Source of the DNA: Bolinopsis microptera
Taxonomy: Eukaryota > Ctenophora > Tentaculata > Lobata > Bolinopsidae
Assembly (NCBI RefSeq): GCF_026151205.1
Contig: NC_087072.1
Location: forward strand, 5,876,084-5,940,083
DNA length: 64,000 bases
Direction of reading: 5' to 3'
The position numbers were made by a program, and so were the translations under genes. Position 1 is the first letter of the stretch, and every line of letters begins with the position of its first letter. Shown one piece after another: positions 13,247 to 24,363 of this stretch. A model generated the notes under the pieces. That model ran no database searches. It was not told where the DNA came from and worked only from the letters and a program-made list of their open reading frames with translations.

Positions 13247-13341
13247 CAATTGAAAGTAGTCATGGAATCATGAAAACGATGTACGAATCGCCTCGAGGTA
13301 CATCGTTTTCATGCTTCCAGTTCCATGACTACTTTCAATTG
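13247..13341 (+). ncRNA. Long hairpin, miRNA-precursor-like or foldback repeat
   Basis: A 95-nt inverted repeat. The outer arms (21 nt, starting CAATTGAAAGTAGTCATGG) pair perfectly, the inner arms (16 nt, CATGAAAACGATGTAC with GTACATCGTTTTCATG) pair perfectly, a short asymmetric bulge separates them and the loop is about 13 nt. Length and shape fit a pre-miRNA, but near-perfect pairing also fits a tiny foldback MITE. It lies between the two alternative last exons of the THEG-like gene. Confidence 0.4.
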
Positions 13342-13511
13342 TAAAGTTTTTCGCATAACTACTTTGGGGCGACCGCAGCTAACGAACATCACTGCTGACT
13401 TGTATTTTTCTCCCAACATCAGCTCAAAACAACAATATAAAACACCTGTACACTGTATAGTTATACTTTACTTTCCACTTTCTGTTATACTTTACCTCCC
13501 ACTTTCTGCAG

Positions 13512-13636
13512 TACAGAGAGAGTCGATGGATCACGTCCAGTTTAACCCTGATGTGTTCAAAGTGAGCGAGACAGCAAAGAAAGCAAAGTGCTCGGTTAGG
13601 ACCGAGGAGCTGGCCCAGCCCATCTCCAGAAAATGA
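13512..13636 (+). CDS. Second (alternative) last exon of the THEG-like gene
   Basis: This is a diverged copy of exon 7 (12869-13002). After a CTGCAG acceptor it uses the same phase as exon 7 and encodes a parallel 41-residue tail: both start Q-R-x-S-MDHVQFNPD and both end in a THEG-type ELAQPI block. Joined to exon 6 it keeps the frame and gives Ile at the junction, as exon 7 does. It therefore looks like a real mutually exclusive 3' terminal exon or the remnant of a tandem gene duplication. The coding match is conserved while the surrounding DNA is not, which argues for selection. Confidence 0.65.
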
Positions 13637-14143
13637 TAACTCCCTCGTCACTTCTATGAGAACTGTCTTAATTTAGTTATCTGAACTTAATTTATTACAA
13701 TGAATCAAAACGTGAAAATTTACCAAGTTTCTTGTGTGAATAGTTAGGGTTAGGACTTAGGTAGTATTAAAAAAACGTCGAATTACATTTTACAATAATT
13801 GTCGTGCAATAGTCTGCAGATTCACTCTTTAGGTACCTGGAACCTACTATATGTATATATTTTAGATTGAAATCCTGTAAATACCAACCTGTTAAATAAT
13901 TTTGTTAAAAGATAAATTCAATCGAATTGTTTTTGCTTTCTTTGTGAGTCTCTTTTTAATCGCTACAAAAATAACTTTTAATTCAATTCTGAAACTTTTG
14001 TCAGATACCCAAATCTGACAAAGTTTCAGAGCGTTTAAAAGTAGTTTTTTAAACAAACAGTTAGAATCAAACAGTTAGGTATTGATCAATACAACACGAA
14101 CAGAGGTTACAGAGGTTACAAAGTAGAAATTGAACGTAAAGTA
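13637..14143. other. Intergenic, with one short palindrome
   Basis: No gene seen. A hairpin at 13989-14029 has arms CTGAAACTTTTGTCAGA and TCTGACAAAGTTTCAG around a short loop. Confidence 0.45.
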
Positions 14144-15725
14144 CTAACTTGTTTCAAGGCACCTCGGGAGGGAGAGGTAGGAGTAAGTTGTTCCACCTAA
14201 ACACGTGACAGTTGTGTCTCCTCTCACTAGGTAGGTTGGAGGACAGAACAGATCCACTTTACTCGACGTAGGGACTGGGAAGAGGGTCTTGGTTCTGACA
14301 TCGCTCCAGATTACTTTGTCAAATCCAGTGCAGTCTGATGCATCTGTGGGTGGCTGGAATCAAGGTTCAACTTGTATAACAATTCACTAATTAATATAAC
14401 TACAAACACGACCTATTACTTAAGACCACGTCACCTGGGTAGAGTTAGTATGAATAGTTTTGTTGGAAGATTTCCTGATTTCCCACAACTTTGCCCTTGT
14501 AGTTGTTGGGCCGTATATTGCTTAGTCAGTAAGTCGACACACTTTCAGTGTATTTCGTATAAAATACTTGAGATAAGGTAATGTTTACACTTTCAGTGTA
14601 TTTCGTATAGAACACTTGAGATAAGGTTATCATGTTTACTTTCAGTGTATTTCGTATAGAACACTGAGATAAGGTAATGTTTACGCTGATTTTAGCTAAA
14701 TTTGCACATAGCAAATAGCATATATCCCCACAAATAACACAGAAATTAGGCTAATATTGCATAAATTTAATGCTTATCCAGCCTGCACGTCCATAGTTCC
14801 ATTTCTGTAGGACTTGCACTTTCCTGCTACCTGCACATTTCATAATGTGCATATTCTCCGGAAACTATTCGTATAATCTACAGAACAGTCATATCTGAGG
14901 ATCTATCTCAGGGTCATTTCAGCTGCAAGCAGCAGCAGGATATTCAATTTAATTGCAATAGATAACAAAAACCTACAGATGACCATGTAGTCTGCAGTGA
15001 CCCTATCATCACGACTAACAGAACAGAAAGAAGTAATACTTTCTCTCAGCTCAGCCGTCAAGCAATCTCCAAGGGAGGAAAATTGGAGCGACATCACCCT
15101 CAGACCGTTGCAATCCAAGTTTATTCCGGAAGACGAAGTGGTGAAAGTCCACAATCGTTCGTTGCTCGTGGGGACACCTGACATTTGACAGCAGTCATCT
15201 ACTTTACAGATACCGTGAATCTTAAACTCGTAGTCCGTCTCATCATCCGCCAGATCGCATTCAAATCCTAGAGTGGAACGAAATCCGGATTCATTGTCAG
15301 GCACGAAGTGAACGTCAAAGTGACCTTGTCCAATAGTGCGCAGCTTGACTATTCCCAGACCGTCATTGCTTACTTTTTCATAGTCAACTTTTGTCCATTC
15401 TGGATCGGTGGATTGGCCTGTAAAATATGTGGTCTGTTAGGTGGATTGGCCTGTAAATGTGGTCTGTTCGGTTTCTCGAAGTTTTATGAAAAAACGTTTA
15501 GAAACCTTATAGATATCATTAGAAATACAAATTAATCTTTGCATATGGTCATGAAAACTCGTAACATTGCAAGTGGGACTGCTGTCATATCCTCCTTTGA
15601 TCATTTAATGATTGAACGGTGACTGTATAAGTATGATAATATTATCAATATTAATATCAATATTTACCAGAGTCACATGTCACAAGGAAGATGATCTGAC
15701 TAAAAACCAGTATCCTCCGAAACAT
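14144..15725 (-). CDS. Small secreted protein with C-terminal sushi-like domain
   Basis: Three exons on the minus strand, 15668-15725, 15020-15417 and 14144-14353, with phase-consistent GT..AG borders give 221 residues. Exon 1 encodes a typical signal peptide (MFRRILVFSQIIFLVTCDS). Exon 2 encodes a Cys-containing domain I do not recognise, rich in Asp and Ser, with WTK, a DDCCQ pair and a WTFTT block. Exon 3 ends in a complement-control (sushi/CCP) pattern: CPPTYLVRGDTTVTC, then a final Cys in SLPRC, with a more N-terminal Cys in SDCTGFDK; the usual Trp is not obvious. The donor of exon 2 (GTTAGT) was picked because it gives the right phase; a downstream donor would not splice in frame. It probably acts outside the cell, perhaps in adhesion or immunity, but its ligand is unknown. 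Confidence 0.6.
14537..14684. repeat. Tandem repeat, three copies of about 48 bp
   Basis: Three successive copies of a unit containing TTTCAGTGTATTTCGTATA, then AACACTTGAGATAAGGT and TTTAC, with small indels. It lies in the intron between exons 2 and 3 of the sushi-domain gene. Confidence 0.85.
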
Positions 15726-15957
15726 TTCCTGTTGTACTTGTAGCTTTATGTTAGCAAAATAAAAGCTATATTTGTTAAGTTTACTATCACTATAACATAG
15801 AAAATTCAAAAAGCTGACAATTACAATAAAAAAGGGCATATGTTGCGAACAGACCGCAGATTGTATAATGAGCAACTTAAAGTTTAGTTACTAAGCTTAA
15901 AATAATTCCCATTAAACGGGTACGTAGCTGTTAAGTTGTTGGCATAACGGAATTAAG

Positions 15958-16150
15958 GAGGAGGTTACCCAGGAGGTTACCCTGTAGGTTACCCAGGAGG
16001 TTACCCAGGAGGTTACCCAGGAGGTTACCCAGGAGGTTACCCAGGAGATTACCCAGGAGATTACCCAGGAGGTTACCCAGTAGGTTACCCAGGAGATTAC
16101 CCAGTAGGTTACCAGTTGGGCCCAGCTTACTGGTTTATGGCTCGCAAGTG
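15958..16150 (+). repeat. 12-bp minisatellite able to encode GGYP repeats
   Basis: About 13 copies of GGAGGTTACCCA in a row. On the plus strand they read as Gly-Gly-Tyr-Pro with G/V and G/D variants and end, still in frame, in GYQLGPAYWFMARK and a stop. GGYP-type repeats occur in real proteins such as annexin tails and other GYP-rich proteins. The frame is closed just upstream by a stop, so it would have to be an exon entered through the AG at 15955-15956, which lacks a pyrimidine tract. I list it as a repeat, with coding only possible. Confidence 0.7.
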
Positions 16151-16914
16151 AAACGAATGCGGCGGAGGGAATGGTGTGCCGGGTAAAGGCGGAGGTCATG
16201 GAGCATGAGGAATTGGGAACCAACAATGTCATACTGCAGTGTAAAAGTGAGTCTGCACCTTCCTCTTCGAATTAAAGTCAAAATAATATGCTAATATATC
16301 CGGCCAATGCTGTCCACGTGGTGCACATAACGTTATAATTCTAAAGAGAGAATGGCACGCGGCCGGCCTTAAAGAGGCTCTCCTCTCAGTGAGTCGTATG
16401 TTTATAATTTAAGATTCTATGGACACACGCTCCAACCAGTCCCTTCTCTCCGAGGAGACAATTAGAGCCTAAACTGGATGCTAGACGGGGATCTGGGATC
16501 ACCTGTTGAAATAGTGATGTTTGCTGCTGACATCTCTGTTATGTTGAAATAATGGCTCATGGTTATTCAATCGAAAGTAGGTGTGCTGTTGCCCATTGTC
16601 ATCTCCCCCTTACAATCTGCATAACCATAGGGCCTAGGGGAGATCTATTTAACATACGTCAAATTCGTCTCTCTTTTGTATTTCAAATGATCCAGTAATC
16701 AGGGACATTGATGCGTCTGTCTTCATACCAAGATAATTATTATTAATACCGATGCCATAATATTGTCTCCCTCCACCTGGCTTTAAGGCCACCTTAAAAT
16801 CAGATAAACGAAATATAATTATAAGTAGGGATTCAGGTAATTGGCCGTGACGGAGAAGGTGCGATTATTTCAGTGATTATCTTTATCTGGAACCTAATTA
16901 AGGAAATAATTTGA
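16151..16914. other. No gene recognised
   Basis: Read on both strands; no exon, RNA gene or repeat family that I can support. Confidence 0.35.
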
Positions 16915-17079
16915 TTTGGGAGCAGGGACAAAAGGATTTCGCGATTATTTTGGCCAAAAATCGCGATACCGCGAATTTTAACAGACTATACATTAAACTA
17001 TACATAAAGTTTGTCGCAAATAATGGAAAAAATCGCAATTCCGTACATGCCGCGATTTCCTTTTGTCCCTGTTTGGGAG
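16915..17079. mobile_element. 149-bp hAT-type MITE
   Basis: The element 16923-17071 starts CAGGGACAAAAGGA and ends with its reverse complement TCCTTTTGTCCCTG, with further inverted similarity (CGCG blocks) inside. It is flanked on both sides by the 8-bp target duplication TTTGGGAG. CAGGG ends and 8-bp duplications are hallmarks of hAT elements. It is non-coding and needs transposase in trans. Confidence 0.9.
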
Positions 17080-18244
17080 CAGCATGAGGTTTTTTTACAG
17101 TTTTCTGCTTTGTCGACCACAAGGATGTGTTTATGGATTTGGATACGCAATACGAAGAAGACAATCAAATAAAAACCATTATCTTCCAGTGCAGAAAAAC
17201 GTCTATGATATATAGACTATATACATTATATTTCGCCGGGCCTGTCGAGGAAACGAAAATTGCACGGTATAGTGAGGTTCATAATGTGATCCCGATCCCC
17301 AGTATCTGTAGCCTCCCAAATAACCTGTCAAGTGTCTTATAACTTCAACGATATAATAATAATAAGACTTGTTCCCAAGTCTTTGAGAGACTCTTTCAAA
17401 ATCTTAGTTGTTTTTGACGTTAAAAACTTTTTTTTCACAAGATCGTTTCAAACGATGATAAAAACGTTTTTTAGTGGTACCCCAAATCAAAGTTTTTATT
17501 TTGGGTGGGAGGCAGAAACTGTTGAAATTACCAAAATTTTGAAAACATCAAAAATTTTGAAATTTTTTTGAATCTTATAAGCCTGATCGTTGTTAATCGT
17601 TTTTTCAACAAGTGCTTGAAAACATTTTTTACTCTGAAATCAACCGTCCATAACAACTAAGTTAAAAACCCTAAATATGATTCAGCTAAGCTACCTGTGA
17701 CCTGGTTTTAATGTTCTGACTTTTGAAACTCTAAATATTTTGAAAGGAGGGGCTGCGGTACATGGGTGATACTAATTTGATTTTGAGTGGCGTTAAATTA
17801 CCACCTAGGCATCAACTCTGACTCTGAGTGGGAGTGAGCTGGTTTTAAAGACTTTGTAAGACTTCTCTGCTGCAGCGAGTCGGTAGCAAAACAATATTAA
17901 GCAACAGTATTTGAAGCATTTTTTAGGATTTTCTGGAATATGTGGCCGCGGTGGGTGGTTTATAAAATCCAGAATGTCGAAAAGAAGTTATGAATACTGT
18001 CCGGAAATAGTTAATACTCATGCACTGTCAATCTTGCTAGCCAGCCACGAATGTGGTCCTGAACCTGTGGCCCTTAAGCTGTTGTTTAAACTGAAGAACT
18101 CGCAGGGTAGAGCCAGCGATCCTGTTATAATTCGGAACGGAGTTAATTGTTGATGTCTTGGTAGAATTTGTACCGGTCACTCACTGGTATTGACTGCAGC
18201 CAAGTCCGGTAAAAATTTAAATGAAATGTGGTGTCCGCCTTACC

Positions 18245-18323
18245 TTACTGGCCGGCGCTCAGCCTAGTCATTCCGCCGAATCTTTATGTTTACGAACATA
18301 ATGGCCTAGGGGTCCCCAGGTAA
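18245..18323 (+). repeat. Short TTAC..GTAA inverted-ended repeat, copy A
   Basis: A 79-bp unit beginning TTACTGG and ending CCAGGTAA, with the central palindrome ATGTTTACGAACAT. It matches 20651-20731 and the reverse strand of 39432-39508, so this is a dispersed family rather than chance. It may be a miniature foldback transposon. Confidence 0.6.
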
Positions 18324-20650
18324 GCCTTACCATGATGTATAACGTTAAAGTGAACCACGTGCATGTTAGAAGTGTCAAGAATTAGTCCCTTTTTATTTGG
18401 AACCCGGAATTCGGAATTCGTAAAGATTGAGATGTTTTCAGTGCTACTGCATACCACGTACTCACGTAGTCGTACACCTCTGCTCTATTTTCACCAGTGA
18501 ACAATGGGCATAAACAATTAGGAGGAGAGGTGCTGCTGCAGATGAGTGCCAAAAACGCAATATAAAACCAAATTTAATGTCGACATTCGCCCAATTTCTC
18601 TGGTTTCAGCCGGATAAATTGAATCAGGGTCGATAAATTAAATAACAAAGCGAGAGGAGTACCAAATTGGAACTCATATTGATAAAATTATGAATCTAAT
18701 GACCCCAGAAAATGAAACATCCATGGAGCCGTTAACGCTGATAGTTATTTTTGTTGCTGCCCTACTTGCTAAGTCGTCCAAAGTTCAACATGACCAAGAT
18801 TGATATCATGGATCAAAAAGAAGTCTCGTCGATAAGGTAAGATTATGAAAATTAGAGCGATGTGTCAAAATTAGTTAACCGTCCAACGGAATGCAAAGAT
18901 TAAATCTAATCAAGGTAAGGGTAACAGAACACAGCCCGAACAAATAACACAATGCAACGACGCTCCCGCGCTGGGGCCCTCTTCATTGGACAAAACTGAG
19001 CCTGGCTAACTAACTTATCTCGCAGGAGTCTAATATTTGTAACCTTCAAATATGAACCATAATCGGACCCTATTCTCAATTTTCTTCCGAGGTTGATTTG
19101 TCTCGTTTTATGAGTTAGTCATGGGAGCAAAGCTAGACGATAATTCAGGGCTGGAGGTTCCAAAGTAAGTTGTTACATGTTCCCCTGGCACATAATAAAG
19201 TGAAGCATTTGAAGAACGAAAACTAACCTGAATCTAGTTTTATCACTTACTCTTGATTGTTTTGAAACTAAGATTAAAATCATTGTTCATTTGTATGACG
19301 TGACTTCAAATCATAAAGAAGCTTCGGCTGTAAATCAACATGTTAACAGTTTTAAATCTTGTTAGAAAAACAATTATGGTACTATTAATATTTTTTAGTT
19401 AATTGAGCATAGCCATAATATTTTCATAGGAATGCTGAGTACTGGCCAATCGCCAATGGCCACAATCGATGGTTCTTCTCAATCGTGAACAGTAGCCTAA
19501 GGCATTGCATTATAACGATAAACTCATTCGACGTCAGTACCGATGGAGGTTATAGAGTTATTCACAGCCTCTACTGCAGTCTACTAGTACTTGTATTGGG
19601 TCGGAGACTTTTTGTGGTGTTATTAAGGGCCTTTAAATCAAGTTTATGACTATGTACTATATCTATAAAATCTGATGCCGTAAATTTTTGCACAGTCGAA
19701 TGTTAAAATGTCCATTCTATTAGAATGAATACAACGATTCCAATTAAAGAACACATGCGTTTTCACTCCGCCGCATTTCAATACATGGTTTGACCATGAT
19801 ACAACTTATTTTACAACTATTGGGGGCTGTGGCCGTTTTCTCTACTCAAAATCAAATTCTGAACAGGCGTTACAATTGTGGAGTTTTTTCTGTGATTAAC
19901 ATTATATCTAGTTCCATGATGTTCTTCTTTCTTCAAATCACCACTATTTTGATGGTTTTTACGCCAATTCGTTCTATTATTTGTGAATGGCATTTCATTC
20001 ATAATGAGATTTTGGTAACCGAGTTAGTACCACGAGCAGTCGCCTGAAGAAGATCAAATTTAACTTTAACAGGTGTTGTATGAATGTAATTAGGAAACAA
20101 AGGATTTTATCATGTACCAGCATTTGAGCTGACGTCTACATGTGGTTCTCGACATGAACAGGTAAATTACTGAAATAATAGGATCTATTGGATCAACATG
20201 AACGTGGTTGAAACAGATGGTCGAAATTGTAAGTTAGGGGGAAACTCATGAAGTAACTGTAAGAATTTTAGGGGCTAACTTTGGATTTGAAGGTTCAGTT
20301 TTTTCTCGCGGTATTGCTTGTATTGAGTTGCAATTGATCTAAAACATTGTAATGATTGATTTCTTCGCTGATGACTCTCTCAACAGGTAATTACTAGTTT
20401 TTAAATACTGATAATCGTAAAATTAATCAATTATCCCCTCGTATTTATTTAAGCTAATTTATTCAATCTTACGACGATATTAAATGTACTCTGCTTCATA
20501 TAAGGTCACATTGTAAGTTCAGTTAATAAATACAATAGGAATTATTTCTGACGCTGAATCCTCCTGGAAAAGTGAAAAGACTTAAACAACCATAATACAT
20601 TTATATAAATACGTTTCATAATTTGAAAACATCTAGAGCCATCTAATCGC

Positions 20651-20731
20651 TTACTGGGCGGTGCCATATCTTCGATCGTGTTTACGAACACAATGTGTTT
20701 ATGAACACAAAAGCCTGAAGTCCCCAGGTAA
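20651..20731 (+). repeat. Short TTAC..GTAA inverted-ended repeat, copy B
   Basis: Shares ends TTACTGG and CCAGGTAA and the GTTTACGAACA core with copy A, but the 5' half has diverged. Confidence 0.5.
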
Positions 20732-21280
20732 TCGTATCACCTGTATTCGTCCTAAGCATTAGCAATGTATGATAGGGACTTCCTTCATGATGCTCATAAA
20801 AGCCTTTGTACATTTTATTAGATTTTGTACAATTTGTTAAGTTTGCTGCTTATTCCAGAACTTAACGAGTTATATAATTTGCTGCTTTTATCTTAATGTA
20901 CACTTATAATTTCTAGGCTCTGGATATAGAACAATCTATCAAGAGCTCTGAATAAACAAGTGTACCTGAAGACTTTTTAGTGTAGTATATAAAGACTGGT
21001 GTGTGTCGTGTCAGTATGTGGTACCCATCAGGGTACCACGAGATTCCGAGAGCACGCTCCTCCTCCTCCTCTTCCTCCTCTGTACTGTACGTATAATTTA
21101 TTATATTCTAGTACAACTGACCAAATACACGCGTTATTTCGACGCAAGTCGATTTATAATAAATCTGGCATTAATATAACGGTACATCGGATAGTAACTC
21201 GATAGTCGATATTGCAGACAGAATAATTACAGCCATGTCTCTGCAGGAACCAAAACCTCTATGACTATGGTCGTCAAAAC

Positions 21281-21340
21281 GCCGTTCAGATCATGCATAT
21301 GGAATGATTCTCATTCATACCATGATCTACATAGAACGGC
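21281..21340 (+). ncRNA. Imperfect 60-nt hairpin, miRNA-precursor-like
   Basis: GCCGTTC at the left pairs with GAACGGC at the right, GATCATG pairs with CATGATC, then TATG/CATA and AATGA/TCATT close a tiny loop. Paired blocks are separated by small bulges, as in animal miRNA precursors. Only folding by eye supports this. Confidence 0.35.
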
Positions 21341-21748
21341 TGCGAGTCCCTTATTTGTATTAATTATTCATGTGCATAATGATAATCAGCTGCCCTACAC
21401 AAATGTTCAATGAGTATCGATTATCCGTTACATACTCTCAGTATTCTGTACAAGTACAAGTGTTGCTTATATTTATTACTGGCATTTACTGTACAACTTA
21501 TTACTTGCCGTATTGCTGTTTACAGCATTATCGTTATGCTTTCCTCCGTTTGAGTAGATTTTAGTGATTCTGAATAGAATGAGGAATCTAGCCTTAGAGA
21601 AGAGGCATTACAAACGAATAGAAGAATGCCCATGATCAGATTTGCCGGCAGCAGGCCTGTTCAATACAGCCTAATTTTGATGTGAGTTTAAATTGTTTGT
21701 TCGACATCAAGTTCGACATTTAAAGACTAATATAATATGTCTACCTGC

Positions 21749-23392
21749 CTAGGTCAATCCAGATGAAGTCTGGAACGAGTTTCGTGACAGCGCTTCTCTC
21801 CATTTATCATTATCACTCATGAGCCAACGTAACTTATCAGGATCCAATCCAGTATCTTCTTGTAGGACGTCCGGAAAGGTCTTATGAGGTCGTCCTCTAT
21901 ACTGATGGCCATATGACGGTTGCCAGAAAAGGAGTTTCTGAGCAGGTTGGTCCTGAAGACGGTACACATGTCCTGCAAAACGGAGTCGTCGTGTCTTTCC
22001 GTAAAGAACGGAGTTAGGTGTGTAAGATTTCCACGAGATGCCGAAAACCCTTCGTAGCATTCTTGTATAGACCCCGTCTAGTGCAGCTCTAGTGTCAGCT
22101 TTCTTCAGGGTCCACGTTTCCGCGCCATACAGAAGAAAGGGTTCTACTACGGTTCTACAAATATTGGTCTTGATCTTCCTAGACATGTCAGATTTCCAGA
22201 AAACATCTAGACTTTGCAGGGCTTTCCAAGCAATGCCTATCCTAACATTGATGTCTCTGCTAGTTGAAGCTATATAAGATCCTAAATATTTGAAGTCCTC
22301 TACTTCTTTTAGAGGAGTGCCGTTGACAAAGACCCTCTCATCTGAGTTGACAGGCCTCGGAATGTTGTAGGACATGTACTTGGTCTTGAAAATGTTGATA
22401 AGTAAACCATACCGAGCTGCAATATCAAAGATGCTTTGACATATGCGGCTATTTTCGCTGAAGCTGTCAGTAACTGTAGATAAGTCGTCAGCGAAGTCCA
22501 AATCAGCTATATAATAAAGTCAGTGCCAACTTTGAACCCATCGCGTGGCCCTATTGCCAGTCTTAGAATGAAGTCCATGACGATTATGAAAATGAGTGGA
22601 GCAAGAACATCGCCCTGGAGAATTCCGAGGTTGGTCAGGAATTCAAGTTATTATTCCTTCAGGAGTCATGATTTTAGCCTTTATGTTGATATGTAGAGCG
22701 ACATAATGGCTTTCATGATGATTTTTTAAGGAAAACCTTAGGAAGCCAGAATTTCAGAAGATGAGATCGAAAAATGCAGTCAAAGGCCTTTGAGAAATCA
22801 ATGAAGGAGATGACACAAGGCAGCTGGAAGTTAATAACTTCTTCTATGATCCGACGAAGAGCTAGATTTGTTCTCGAGTGCCCCTTCAAGGCCGAAAACC
22901 ATTTTGGTTGTATCGGAAACGTGGTTCTATGTGGATCCTGATGTGGTTGAAAGGTAACCTGTTGTAGATCTTCGTGGCAACAGGCAGGATGGAGATACCT
23001 CTACTGTTCTCAGGGCAGAACCTTTTATTACCTTTAGGTATAGGGAGGATGGCGGTGACTAGGAGCTCCTCTAGGGCTCTACCGGTACACGGTAACAAGC
23101 ATGTTGTTGAACAAGAATAGTAGTGTAGTAGTGTGGTGTACAAGTCAACACACTTGTACAGCAGAGAAGGAATTCTGTCGTGTCCGTACGTATCCTTCGT
23201 CTGCTTGAGAGCCGTGGAGATCAGTTCTTCTGCTGAGATATATATAATATACCTATGTACATTGTAGTTGTACATATTATATAAATATATTATATGATAT
23301 GAAACTTCTAGTTTGTTAACCCATTGTTTCACTTTGTATCCAGCTCCCTCTGGGTTGAGCACTTTTTTCACTGGATAAATCCATTCAAAAAT
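21749..23392 (-). mobile_element. RTE-like LINE fragment (reverse transcriptase, C-terminal)
   Basis: Minus-strand reverse-transcriptase sequence of a non-LTR retrotransposon. From 5' to 3' it shows the finger/palm start (AEELISTALKQTK, YGHDRIPSLLYKC), then FIDFSKAFD-like sequence in a shifted frame near 22780-22810, the catalytic FADDL box near 22490, KYLGSYI, and the C-terminal AETWTLKKAD and RRLRFAGHVYRL blocks typical of RTE-type LINEs. The N-terminal endonuclease is missing, the frame shifts at least once between 22501 and 22886, and an AT repeat has expanded at 23240-23300. It is a dead 5'-truncated copy. Confidence 0.85.
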
Positions 23393-24363
23393 CGTATTCG
23401 ACGAGAGTAAGGAACTTTATAATTACTTAAATTTTGTTAGCTATTGTAACATTAAAGACTCGCTGGTAGCGTATTATTATATATAATTGTCGTATTTAAG
23501 TTGCAAATTGGTCTTGCAACCTATGGCTATAGTAGATTATATTATATTCTGCTTAACAGGAAGCGATGTAACAGGGCTGATATATATAATTTTGTTTGTT
23601 TCCATGTGGTGATTGAAGTTTTCATTCATCGTGCCGTCCGCTAGTTTTACACCCTTTTAATATATATGATAATTTAACATTCTAAATTAAGACTGATGTA
23701 CGTGTTTAGTGGTCTAGATACTTCGAGGAGCAAAATTACACATTGTAGCATGTCGTGAGGTTGCTAAGTAGTGTTTGTATTGGAGTTGCATAAGTTTGTT
23801 GTTGTTGCTCATGTCGGGGGATAACACTGATGGCACCTGTTGTCCATGTATACAGTCTAATTCAGCCTCGTATGGAAGCACACAAATTAGCGCCTCATTC
23901 TCCAGCCTCATGTATGAACCTGTTTTACAATTGTTTTACTCTTAAACTGTCGCGTTCGGAGAAAAGTATCAGCTGTTAATATATAACCGATATAAGTAGC
24001 AATTTGGGTGTTCTAATCTACCAACAGTAAACAATCAGCTGAATGGAAACCTAATTCATGTTGACAGTTATCGGAAATGTAAATTTTCTTTGATATGTGT
24101 TTGCTGTCTGCATTAGTCCATAGGCACAACCATTACCGGACCTCAATTTTCCGATTGGTCTCTGGAGAAAACAGTGAGGGCCGAATTCTTGGAAGTCCGG
24201 AATGTAACGACTCTTGTTCTTAAAGAGTACAGGACCGGGGTAGCTGGTGGCGAATGAATCAACGGATTTTGCGAATGAATCAATGAATCAATAAATGTCC
24301 AGAAAACGTAGGACCAACAAGGAAAGAAAAAGCCTGTTTAAATTAAGTGACTGACTTTTTCAG
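23393..24363. other. No gene recognised; upstream of the SLC13 gene
   Basis: The first coding exon of the SLC13 gene, needed to supply the ATG, should lie here or further left but could not be identified. No other feature is supported. Confidence 0.35.

Larger units (their letters stand above)
17080..21748. other. Gene-poor region with short inverted repeats
   Basis: No convincing coding exon on either strand. It holds two copies of a 79-81 bp inverted-ended repeat (18245-18323 and 20651-20731) and a hairpin at 21281-21340, listed separately. The open frames at 17911, 19790 and 21370 show no recognisable domain. Confidence 0.4.
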
